Assembly: GCF_024494565.1 (NCBI RefSeq)
Contig: NZ_JANHDN010000008.1
Coordinates: 124,001-188,000 of the forward strand
Length of the DNA: 64,000 bases
Direction of reading: 5' to 3'
DNA from: Halorubrum rutilum
GTDB lineage: Archaea; Halobacteriota; Halobacteria; Halobacteriales; Haloferacaceae
A program made the translations under genes and the position numbers. Under the pieces are notes generated by a model. It was given only the letters and a program-made list of their open reading frames with translations. It searched no databases and was not told the origin of the DNA. Below, piece by piece: positions 56,858-64,000 of the stretch. Position 1 is the stretch's first letter, and every line of letters starts with the position of its first letter.

Positions 56858-57340
56858 ATGGAAGTGAAATCGCGGCACCACCTCCGGAGCGACGACATCG
56901 CGGCGATCCGCGAGGCGGTCGCCGACCACCTCGGCATCGACGTCGACGGCGAGACGTTCGAGCTCGTCGAGTTCGTCGACGCGGGCTACGAGCTCGTCCT
57001 GGTCGACGGCGACCCCGCGGTCTTCTACGTCGACGACGACGAGCCGTTCCTCACCGTGCGGGGCGCGAACGACTACGAGCCGGAGACCGGGGTCGTCACG
57101 GTCGACGCGGGGGCGATCTCCTTCGTCTCCGACGGCGCCGACGTGATGCGGCCCGGCATCGTCGAGGCCGACGCGGCGATACGCGATGGCGACCTCGTCG
57201 TCGTCGCCGAGGAGTCGCACGGGAAGGTGCTCGCGGTCGGCCGCGCGATGGTCGACGGCGACGACATGGTCGGGGACAGCGGGAAGGTCGTCGAATCCAT
57301 CCACCACGTCGGTGACGAGCTGTACGAGTTCTCGGCGTAG
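56858..57340 (+). CDS. PUA-domain RNA-binding protein
   Basis: A 160-aa protein with an N-terminal domain (MEVKSRHHLRSDDIAAIREA) and a C-terminal PUA domain (AGAISFVSDGADVMRPGIVE, KVLAVGRAMVDGDDMV). It resembles the MCT-1/Tma20-like archaeal PUA proteins linked to ribosome recycling or initiation. A TTTATCGG box ~30 bases upstream supports the start at 56858 over an ATG nine bases upstream. Confidence 0.85.
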   Translation: MEVKSRHHLRSDDIAAIREAVADHLGIDVDGETFELVEFVDAGYELVLVDGDPAVFYVDDDEPFLTVRGANDYEPETGVVTVDAGAISFVSDGADVMRPGIVEADAAIRDGDLVVVAEESHGKVLAVGRAMVDGDDMVGDSGKVVESIHHVGDELYEFSA

Positions 57341-57795
57341 ACGACCTGGAGCGAGAGTGGTTTATACGCAGAGTGACCGCTACGGTAGCCGTTTACCGTC
57401 GAAAGACTGCGGTGGCGCGTGCCTGCGAGCGGCCGACAGGCCGCGAGTCAGCACGCGCGAGGGAGTCGGTGGTCCGGAGCGAAGCGAAGGACCGCCGACG
57501 AGGCTGGGGAGGCGTGAGGCGCGGTTGCTGTGCGGTCGGGGGGGACTCAAAGGGGCAGCCGGGAGGACGGCGTAGGTGACGCAAGCACCGCAGGGAGCGA
57601 ACGAAGTGAGCGACTGAGGAGCGCAGCGAGCGTACGCCGTCCTCCCGGCTGGGGCTTTGGCAGTGTTCACCGCACCAGCGATAGCGACGACATACAGCCG
57701 AGCGGCTGGGGCTTTGGCAGTGTTCACCACTGGCCCGGAACCATTTCACTATCGCTCCGCGTCTTTTAATCGCCTCGCCCGTGACCCCCACGGTA
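57341..57795. other. Gene-free region with structured repeat
   Basis: No gene seen. It holds the second structured repeat copy (57409-57671), a 25-base direct repeat (57647-57671 and 57704-57728, GGCTGGGGCTTTGGCAGTGT start), and the TTTTAATCGCC promoter-like box near 57765 for the EEP-family gene. Confidence 0.65.
57409..57671 (-). repeat. Dispersed structured repeat, copy 2
   Basis: Reads on the minus strand as the counterpart of 4611-4864. It has a perfect 19-base inverted repeat (57556-57574 with 57633-57651) enclosing 58 bases. Only the inner CAGCCG/CGGCTG of the stem is shared with copy 1; the rest of the arms differ but still pair. The loop contains GGGAGCGAACGAAGTGAGCG and CGCAGCGAGCG on the + strand, the same strand as the corresponding loop block of copy 1, so the loop is inverted relative to the flanks between copies. 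Confidence 0.75.
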
Positions 57796-58653
57796 ATGAC
57801 CGCGATTCGGGTGCTGAGCTACAACGTCCGCTACGCCAACCGGGGCGATCACCACGACGCCTGGCACGACCGCCGCGACGCGGTCGCGCGGCTCGTCCGG
57901 TTCCACCGCCCGGACGTCGCCGCCTTCCAGGAGCCGCTCCCGGGACAGCGCGAGGACCTCCGGGAGCGGCTCCCGGCGTACAAGTTCGTCGGGCGCGGGC
58001 GGGAGGCCGACGGCGAGGGCGAGGGGTGCCCGATCGGGGTCCGAGCCGACCGGTGGGCGATCGCCGACGGCGACACGTTCTGGCTCTCCGAGACGCCGGA
58101 CCGGCAGTCGGTCGGCTGGGACGCCGCCCACCCGCGGATCGCGACGTGGGCGCGGGTCCGCGCCGCGGACGGCGACGCCGAGTTCCTCCTCGTCAACACG
58201 CACTTCGACCACGTCAGCGCTGACGCGCGGCGCGAGTCGGCGCGGCTGATCCGCGAGCGGCTCCCGGAGCTGGCCGACGGGGGCGCGGGACTCGGCGGCG
58301 GCGAACCCGCCGGGTCACCGCCGGTCGCGCTCGTCGGCGACCTCAACTGCACGCCGGGGTCGGACCCGCACCGGATCCTCCTCGGGGACGGTCCGGATGC
58401 GGACTCCGGAGGCCGTGAGAAGGGGGGAGGCGACGGACTCGCGCTCCGCGACGCCGCCGCGGTCGCCGACCTCCGGCACGGCCCGGAGACGAGCCTCACC
58501 GACTTCGCGCGGCTGATCGACGGCCGCCGGATCGACCACGCGCTCGTCTCGCCGGCGTTCGACGTGGCGGCGTTCGCGACCCTGGCCGACCGCGACGACC
58601 GGGGACGGTACCCATCCGACCACCTTCCAATCTTGGCGCGGCTGTCGCTGTAA
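57796..58653 (+). CDS. Endonuclease/exonuclease/phosphatase family protein
   Basis: A 285-aa EEP-fold phosphohydrolase. Motifs are VLSYNVRYANRG near the start, PDVAAFQEPLPGQRE (Glu), LVNTHFDHVS, ALVGDLNCTPGSDP, and the C-terminal PSDHLPILARLSL. Phosphoesterase or nuclease activity is expected; specific substrate unknown. An ATG 15 bases upstream is in frame, but the TTTTAATC box at 57765-57772 places the start near 57796. Confidence 0.87.
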   Translation: MTAIRVLSYNVRYANRGDHHDAWHDRRDAVARLVRFHRPDVAAFQEPLPGQREDLRERLPAYKFVGRGREADGEGEGCPIGVRADRWAIADGDTFWLSETPDRQSVGWDAAHPRIATWARVRAADGDAEFLLVNTHFDHVSADARRESARLIRERLPELADGGAGLGGGEPAGSPPVALVGDLNCTPGSDPHRILLGDGPDADSGGREKGGGDGLALRDAAAVADLRHGPETSLTDFARLIDGRRIDHALVSPAFDVAAFATLADRDDRGRYPSDHLPILARLSL

Positions 58654-58682
58654 GGGGGCGGTGGATCCCCCGGAGCGAAGGG

Positions 58683-59381
58683 CTACTCGTCCCCGCCCGC
58701 GTCCATCTCGTCGGCGTACTTCTCCAGCACCGCCTCGTAGCCGCGCTTCGCCGTCTCGTACGTCTCGCGGAGGTCGGCGACCGGGGTCTCGCTCGCGTCG
58801 ACGCGGAGGTCGTCGTAGTACGGGTCGTCGGCCTCCTCGGTGTTCCGGACCAGCAGGGCCGCGGACTGCACGTCGAGGTCCTCGCGCCTGTCGCCGCCGG
58901 CGGCGTGGCCCGCCGCGAGCGCGTCGATCAGCCGCTCCGCGAGCGGGGCGTCGCCGTGGGCGGCCGACTCGTAGGCGGCCGCGGCGTCGTCGATCACGTC
59001 CTCGCCCGTCAGGAGGTTGCCGGCGACGGTGTAGTTCTCGCCCTCGACGTGGCCGTACCAGTCGCGGCACTCGTCGCCGGAGAACGCGAAGGTCCCGTCG
59101 GCGTCGACGCCGTGGAGCTGACGCTCCGGCTTCCCCTCGTCGGCGTTCAACAGGGCCTCCAGCGCGTCGTCGACCGCGAGCCCGTCGCCGAGGTACTCGA
59201 TCCCCTTCCGCCCGAGCTCGACGTTGACGAGCGACTGCGTCGCGACCGCGCCGTCCGCCGACGCGAACGGACACAGGGCGCCGACCCCCGGCAGCCGGGT
59301 GGTCACCGCCACGCCGTACCGGACCCGATCGCCGCCGTCGTCGTCGGTGTACCGCTCGCGGACGCAGATGCTGAACGTCAC
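58683..59381 (-). CDS. DUF1028-family protein (Ntn hydrolase-like)
   Basis: A 232-aa protein. The DUF1028 pattern YGVAVTTRLPGVGALCPFAS, GAVATQSLVNVELG and SGDECRDWYGHVEGENYTVA(GN)LLTGE is clear. The family is related to Ntn hydrolases but the role is uncertain. It is convergent with the EEP-family gene, and its start lies upstream of a divergent leader region for prkA. The start MTFSICVRERYTDDDG fits the family. Confidence 0.85.
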   Translation of the reverse strand: MTFSICVRERYTDDDGGDRVRYGVAVTTRLPGVGALCPFASADGAVATQSLVNVELGRKGIEYLGDGLAVDDALEALLNADEGKPERQLHGVDADGTFAFSGDECRDWYGHVEGENYTVAGNLLTGEDVIDDAAAAYESAAHGDAPLAERLIDALAAGHAAGGDRREDLDVQSAALLVRNTEEADDPYYDDLRVDASETPVADLRETYETAKRGYEAVLEKYADEMDAGGDE

Positions 59382-59792
59382 ACCGGCCGTGGGTCGGCGA
59401 CCGGCAAAAGGCTCCGCCTCGGGGGCGACGTTTCCGGTTCCGGACGGCGGTGCGCCGGAGCCGGTCCGACGAGCCCGTACGCCCCGGTTTTATGACCGCT
59501 CCGGGGCGGTTCCGGGCGATTTACGCGAGAGAAAAACCGCAGATCGCGGCGGGATCCGCGGTCGCGTGGCACGTGTGAACCGGCGACACACTTATGACTG
59601 AGAATCCCTCCCATACATATAGCCTCGGTTACGGGCGAAACGGCGACCCGCGGCGGGTCCCCCTCGACGACAGCGGCGTTCGCGGCTCGACGAGCCGTCG
59701 TTCCGGCACGGAGAGCCGCGCCGCCGCTCGGCGCGCGTCCGAACGCGCGGTCCGGTCGCGAGGCCCCTCGCCCGTCCGAGAGACGTGATACG

Positions 59793-61868
59793 ATGACAGA
59801 CCGACACACGCTCGAACGGCTCAGCGAGGAGTACCGGACGAACGTCCCGGACGACCTCCGGGAACCCCGCTCGTTCGACTGGTACCTCGACGCGCTGTAC
59901 GAGGAGCCGCGCATCGCGCGGAACGCCCACCAGCGCGTCGCCGACATGTTCGACCACTACGGCACCCGATACGACGAGGAACGCGGCGTCGTGGAGTACG
60001 CGCTCGCCGCGGACGACCCGCTCCACGACGGCGAGAACGTCTTCTACGGCCGCGAGGTCCACGAGTCGATCCACGAGTTCGTCAACAAGGTGAAGTCCGG
60101 CGCCCGCGGGCTCGGCCCCGAGAAGCGGATCAAGCTCCTCCTCGGCCCCGTCGGCTCCGGGAAGTCGCACTTCGACTGGCTCACGCGCCGCTACTTCGAG
60201 GCGTACACCCGCGAGGAGGCCGGCCGGATGTACACCTTCCGCTGGGTCGACCTCTGCTCCGTGATCGACGACCAGGACCCGGCCGACGACGCGGTGCGCT
60301 CGCCGATGAACCAGGACCCGCTCGTGCTCCTCCCGCGCCCGCAGCGCGAGGAAGTCATCGAGGACCTCAACGAGCGGCTCGACGCCCCCTACAGCCTCCG
60401 GAACGACCAGCACCCGGACCCGGCCTCGGAGTTCTACCTGAACGAGCTGCTCGCGCACTACGACGACGACCTGCAGCGCGTCCTCGACGAGCACGTCGAG
60501 GTCGTCCGCCTCGTCGCCGACGAGAACCGCCGGGAGTGCATCGAGACCTTCGAACCGAAGGACAAGAAGAACCAGGACGAGACGGAGCTCACCGGCGACG
60601 TCAACTACGCGAAGCTCGCCGTCTACGGCGAGTCCGACCCGCGCGCGTTCGACTACGCCGGCGCGTTCTGTAACGCGAACCGCGGCCTCTTCTCCGGCGA
60701 GGAGCTGCTCAAGCTCCAGCGCGAGTTCCTCTACGACTTCCTGCACGCCTCCCAGGAGTCGACGATCAAGCCGAAGAACAACCCCCGGATCGACATCGAC
60801 CAGGTGATCGTCGGCCGGACGAACATGCCGGAGTACCGCGAGAAGACCGGCGACGAGAAGATGGAGGCGTTCAACGACCGCACCAAGCGGATCGACTACC
60901 CCTACGTGCTGGAGTACGAGAGCGAGGCGAAGATCTACGAGAAGATGCTCGACAACGCGGACGTGCCGAACGTCCACGTCGAGCCGCACGCGCTGGAGAT
61001 GGCCGGCCTCTTCGGCGTGCTCACCCGGTTGGAGGAGCCGACAGACGAGACGGTGAGCCTCCTCGACAAGGCGAAGGTGTACAACGGGGAGTTGGAGGAC
61101 GAGGAGATCGACCGCCGGAAGCTCCGGGAGGACGCCGCCGAGCAGGCCGACGTGAGCGAGGGGATGGACGGCGTCTCCGCGCGGTTCATCGGCGACGAGA
61201 TCGCCGAGGCGATCATGGACGCCACCCACCGCGAGCGCGGCTACCTCTCGCCGCTGTCCGTCTTCGACCACTTCGAGGCGAACCTCGGCGGGCACGGCTC
61301 CATCGCCGCCGAGGACCTCGACCGCTACGAGCGCCTCTTAGAGACCGTCCGCGAGGAGTACCGCGAGCGCGCGATCGAGGACGTGCGGCACGCGCTGGCG
61401 TACGACGTCGACGAGCTCCGGCGGCAGGGCGAGAAGTACATGGACCACGTGATGGCGTACATCGACGACGACACCGTCGACGACGAGCTCACCGGACGCG
61501 AGACGGAGCCCGACGAGACGTTCATGCGCGCGGTCGAGGAGCAGTTGGACGTCCCCTCGGACCGGAAGGACGACTTCCGGCAGGAGGTGTCGAACTGGGT
61601 GTCGCGGCGCGCCCGCGAGGGGCGCGACTTCGACCCCCAGGAGAACGACCGCCTCCGGCGCGCGCTGGAGCGCAAGCTGTGGGAGGACAAGAAGCACAAC
61701 ATCAACTTCTCCGCGCTGGTCTCGGCGACCGACCTCGACGACGAGGAGCGCAGCGCCTGGGTCGACGCCCTCGTCGACCGGGGCTACTCCGAGGACGGCG
61801 CGGCCGAGGTGTTAGAGTACGCGGGCGCCGCCGTCGCCCGCTCGGAGATCGAGGACGGCGGGGACTGA
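59793..61868 (+). CDS. prkA1: PrkA-type serine protein kinase
   Basis: A 691-aa kinase related to bacterial PrkA/YeaG. The N-terminal AAA-like domain has the P-loop GPVGSGKSHFDWL (118-130), preceded by FVNKVKSGARGLGPEKRIKL. The C-terminal PrkA domain follows. In E. coli the YeaG-YeaH-YcgB system works in stress and nutrient adaptation; a related role is inference. A one-base gap separates it from a second PrkA gene. The promoter is uncertain; a CATATAG box at about 59613 suggests a ~150-base leader. Confidence 0.92.
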   Translation: MTDRHTLERLSEEYRTNVPDDLREPRSFDWYLDALYEEPRIARNAHQRVADMFDHYGTRYDEERGVVEYALAADDPLHDGENVFYGREVHESIHEFVNKVKSGARGLGPEKRIKLLLGPVGSGKSHFDWLTRRYFEAYTREEAGRMYTFRWVDLCSVIDDQDPADDAVRSPMNQDPLVLLPRPQREEVIEDLNERLDAPYSLRNDQHPDPASEFYLNELLAHYDDDLQRVLDEHVEVVRLVADENRRECIETFEPKDKKNQDETELTGDVNYAKLAVYGESDPRAFDYAGAFCNANRGLFSGEELLKLQREFLYDFLHASQESTIKPKNNPRIDIDQVIVGRTNMPEYREKTGDEKMEAFNDRTKRIDYPYVLEYESEAKIYEKMLDNADVPNVHVEPHALEMAGLFGVLTRLEEPTDETVSLLDKAKVYNGELEDEEIDRRKLREDAAEQADVSEGMDGVSARFIGDEIAEAIMDATHRERGYLSPLSVFDHFEANLGGHGSIAAEDLDRYERLLETVREEYRERAIEDVRHALAYDVDELRRQGEKYMDHVMAYIDDDTVDDELTGRETEPDETFMRAVEEQLDVPSDRKDDFRQEVSNWVSRRAREGRDFDPQENDRLRRALERKLWEDKKHNINFSALVSATDLDDEERSAWVDALVDRGYSEDGAAEVLEYAGAAVARSEIEDGGD

Positions 61869-61869
61869 G

Positions 61870-64000
61870 ATGAGCGAGTCCGACCGACCCGACGGCGAGG
61901 GGTTCGTCCGAGCGGCCGACGAGACCCTCCGCGGCGCGTACGACCCGCCGATGAGCCTCGACGAGTACGTCGACCGCGTCCTGGAGAACCCCGTCGCGGC
62001 CGCCTCCGGCGCGCGCTACGTCCTCGCGGCGATCGAGTCCGAGGGCACCCGCGAGGTCCGCGAGCGCGGCGAGCGGCTGGAGCGGTACCGCTTCTTCGAC
62101 GACCCGTTCAACGACGGCGAGCACGCCGTCCTCGGCAACACCGCCGCGCTCAACGCGTTCGTCGACGACCTCCGGGCCGCCGCCGCGGGCCGCGGCAACG
62201 ACGAGAGCATCGTCTGGATCGACGGCCCCACCGCGACCGGGAAGTCGGAGTTCAAGCGGTGCCTGGTGAACGGGCTCCGGGAGTTCTCGAAGACGGAGGC
62301 CGGGCGCCGCTACACCGTCGAGTGGAACGTCACCGGCGCCGCCGGGGGGATCGGCGGCCCGGGGAGCGGCCTCTCGTACGGGGACGGCGGCGACGCCTCC
62401 GCGTGGTACCGCAGCCCGGTGCAGGCGCATCCCCTCTCCGTGTTCCCGGAGGCCGTCCGAGAGTCGATCGCCGACGCCGTCGACGACGACGCCTACCCGA
62501 TCGCGGCCGACGTCGACCTCGACCCCTTCAGCCGCGAGGCGTACGACCACCTGGAGTCGGCGTACCGCGACGAGGGGCGCCGGGACCTCTTCTCCGCGAT
62601 CACCGACCGCGACCACCTCCGCGTGACGAGCTACGTCGTCGACGTGGGGGAGGGGATCGGGGTGCTCCACGCCGAGGACGACGGCACCCCGAAGGAGCGC
62701 CTCGTCGGCTCGTGGATGGGCGGCATGCTCCGCGAGCTCGACTCGCGCGGCCGGAAGAACCCGCAGGCGTTCAGCTACGACGGCGTGCTCTCGCAGGGGA
62801 ACGGCGTCGCCACCGTCGTCGAGGACGCCAGCCAGCACGCCGACCTGCTCCGGCGGCTGCTCAACGTCCCCGACGAGCGCCGCGTGAAGCTCGACAAGGG
62901 GATCGGGATGGACCTCGACACCCAGCTCATCGTCATCTCGAACCCCGACCTCGACGCCGAGCTCGACCGCCACGCCGACCGCGAGGGCGCCGACCCCCTG
63001 AAGGCGCTGAAGCGCCGGCTCACCCGGCACGAGTTCCGCTACCTGACGAACCGGCGGCTGGAGGCGGAGCTGCTGCGCCGCGAGGTCGGCGGGGTCCGGG
63101 GCGTGCCGACCGTCGACGGAGTGGACGAAGCGGCCGAGTCGGAGACGGGGGAGAGCGGGGGCGACGGTCCCGCCCGCGACCCGGCCGACGAGCCCGGCGC
63201 CGCGGCCCTCGCGGTCGACGTCCGCGACGAGGACGGGACGGTCACGGAGCGCGAGCTCGCGCCCCACGCGGTCGGCGCGGCGGCGCTGTACGCGGTCGTC
63301 ACCCGGCTCGACACCGAGGACCTGCCGCCCGATATCGGACTCATCGAGAAGGCGGAGCTGTACGAGACCGGCGAGCTCCGGCGGGAGGGCGACGACGAGA
63401 CGGTCACGGTCGACGACGTCGAGTTCGGCGACGGCGACGGTCGGAACGGGATCCCGGTGACGTACACCCGCGACGTCGTCGCCGACCTGCTCGGGAGCGA
63501 CGCCGACCGGAGCCACCCGGAGCTCCCGGTCGAGCGCGTCGTCACGCCGACCGACGTGCTCGACGCGATGGCCGAGGGGCTCTCGGCGGCGCCGCTGTTC
63601 TCCCGCTCGGAGGTCGCGGAGTTCGAGAGCCGGAAGGCCCCGGTCGCCGAGCGGGTCCGGGAGCGCCAGCGCGCCGACGTGATCGACGCCGCCCTCGCGG
63701 AGGCGACCGTCTCGGAGGAGACGGTGGCCGAGTACGTCGAGCACGTGTACGCCTGGGACGCCGACGAGCCGGTGGAGACGGAGCGCGGTCCCGAGGAGCC
63801 GGACGCGCTCGCGATGAAGGTGTTCGAGACGGAGACGCTGGGGCGGTTCGACGAGGACGACTACTACGGCACCGACCCGACGCGGGCGGTCGCCGAGTTC
63901 CGCCGCGACCGCGTGATCCGGGCGCTCACCCGGTACGCGTGGCGGAACCGCGGCGACGAGTTCAGCGTCGACGACGTGGAGCTCCGGGAGATCCCCGAGC
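61870..64000 (+). CDS. prkA2: Second PrkA-type serine protein kinase (3' end outside window)
   Basis: At least 710 codons visible with no stop before the window end, start MSESDRPDGEGFVRAADETL. The P-loop is GPTATGKSEFK (119-129). After a PrkA-like middle (DARNPDLDAELDRH-like region near 62930) there is an acidic Gly/Glu-rich insertion (about residues 420-440, encoded near 63120-63200), then more PrkA-type sequence (DIGLIEKAELYETGEL). It sits one base after prkA1, so they form an operon; in haloarchaea this pair is often followed by YeaH and SpoVR-type genes, which would lie beyond the window. Confidence 0.88.
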   Translation, partial: MSESDRPDGEGFVRAADETLRGAYDPPMSLDEYVDRVLENPVAAASGARYVLAAIESEGTREVRERGERLERYRFFDDPFNDGEHAVLGNTAALNAFVDDLRAAAAGRGNDESIVWIDGPTATGKSEFKRCLVNGLREFSKTEAGRRYTVEWNVTGAAGGIGGPGSGLSYGDGGDASAWYRSPVQAHPLSVFPEAVRESIADAVDDDAYPIAADVDLDPFSREAYDHLESAYRDEGRRDLFSAITDRDHLRVTSYVVDVGEGIGVLHAEDDGTPKERLVGSWMGGMLRELDSRGRKNPQAFSYDGVLSQGNGVATVVEDASQHADLLRRLLNVPDERRVKLDKGIGMDLDTQLIVISNPDLDAELDRHADREGADPLKALKRRLTRHEFRYLTNRRLEAELLRREVGGVRGVPTVDGVDEAAESETGESGGDGPARDPADEPGAAALAVDVRDEDGTVTERELAPHAVGAAALYAVVTRLDTEDLPPDIGLIEKAELYETGELRREGDDETVTVDDVEFGDGDGRNGIPVTYTRDVVADLLGSDADRSHPELPVERVVTPTDVLDAMAEGLSAAPLFSRSEVAEFESRKAPVAERVRERQRADVIDAALAEATVSEETVAEYVEHVYAWDADEPVETERGPEEPDALAMKVFETETLGRFDEDDYYGTDPTRAVAEFRRDRVIRALTRYAWRNRGDEFSVDDVELREIPE

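Noticed and set aside
59594..59788. 64-codon ORF in the leader of prkA1
   Set aside because: Its product is Arg/Ser-rich and basic, unlike haloarchaeal proteins, has mixed codon use and no recognisable domain. I treat it as leader DNA, though coupling to prkA1 cannot be ruled out.

Overview
The window is chromosomal DNA from an extremely halophilic archaeon. I infer Halorubrum or a close relative in the Haloferacales. The base composition is strongly G+C-rich, the predicted proteins are very acidic, start sites are often leaderless with a TATA-like element (TTTATA, TTTAAG or CTTAAG) 26-35 bases upstream, and the gene content is archaeal: split RNA polymerase A'/A'' subunits, TFB, L10e, MptD-type dihydroneopterin aldolase, NucS, FAU-1 and GTPBP1-type GTPase. 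The species call is inference; I have no marker gene such as 16S rRNA here.

Layout. 1-4384: the end of the RNA polymerase/ribosomal operon (rpoA1 partial, rpoA2, nusA, rps12, rps7) on the + strand. 4385-5067: a gene-free stretch with a structured repeat element. 5068-13257: housekeeping metabolism (aconitase, dUTPase/dCTP deaminase-type enzyme, flavin monooxygenase, CBS protein, NUDIX hydrolase, NAD synthetase, a 49-residue zinc protein). 13456-21819: a TrpD-like transferase, a DUF4350/SppA membrane pair, a fused siroheme decarboxylase, an aldo/keto reductase, small haloarchaeal proteins and a creatininase-family enzyme. 21857-28472: ABC exporter, RNase Z, HIT protein, a degenerate ParA-like protein and TFB. 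28524-35899: Acr3-like transporter, a CARF-like regulator, GTPBP1-type GTPase, MptD, PHP phosphatase, a cyclic deaminase and a LysE exporter. 36192-42892: a secreted acidic repeat protein, S-adenosylhomocysteinase, NucS, L10e and a zinc-ribbon DEAD/DEVH helicase. 42982-43501: tRNA-Pro and tRNA-Phe, the latter followed by two extra copies of its 3' end. 43586-53885: small membrane and zinc proteins, cold-shock protein, ferredoxin, a kinase-like protein, UspA, ROK kinase, PrsW protease and FAU-1. 54038-59381: glutamate-cysteine ligase family enzyme with a coupled leader ORF, NifU, a membrane-anchored ferredoxin, a PUA protein, a second structured repeat and an EEP-family enzyme. 59793-64000: two PrkA-type protein kinases in tandem, the second cut by the window end.

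Linked functions. Transcription and translation genes dominate the left end and recur (TFB, L10e, GTPBP1, FAU-1, PUA). One-carbon recycling is represented by S-adenosylhomocysteinase and a deaminase that may act on 5'-deoxyadenosine or S-adenosylhomocysteine. Heme and Fe-S functions are spread over the fused AhbA-AhbB, NifU and two ferredoxins. I see no complete virus, IS element, rRNA or CRISPR array.

The most unusual points are: the tandem copies of the tRNA-Phe 3' end; the pair of dispersed repeats whose stems differ in sequence but remain self-complementary; a codon-usage island at the trigger loop of rpoA2; a ParA homologue lacking the P-loop lysine; and the coupled 28-residue leader ORF before the glutamate-cysteine ligase family gene.
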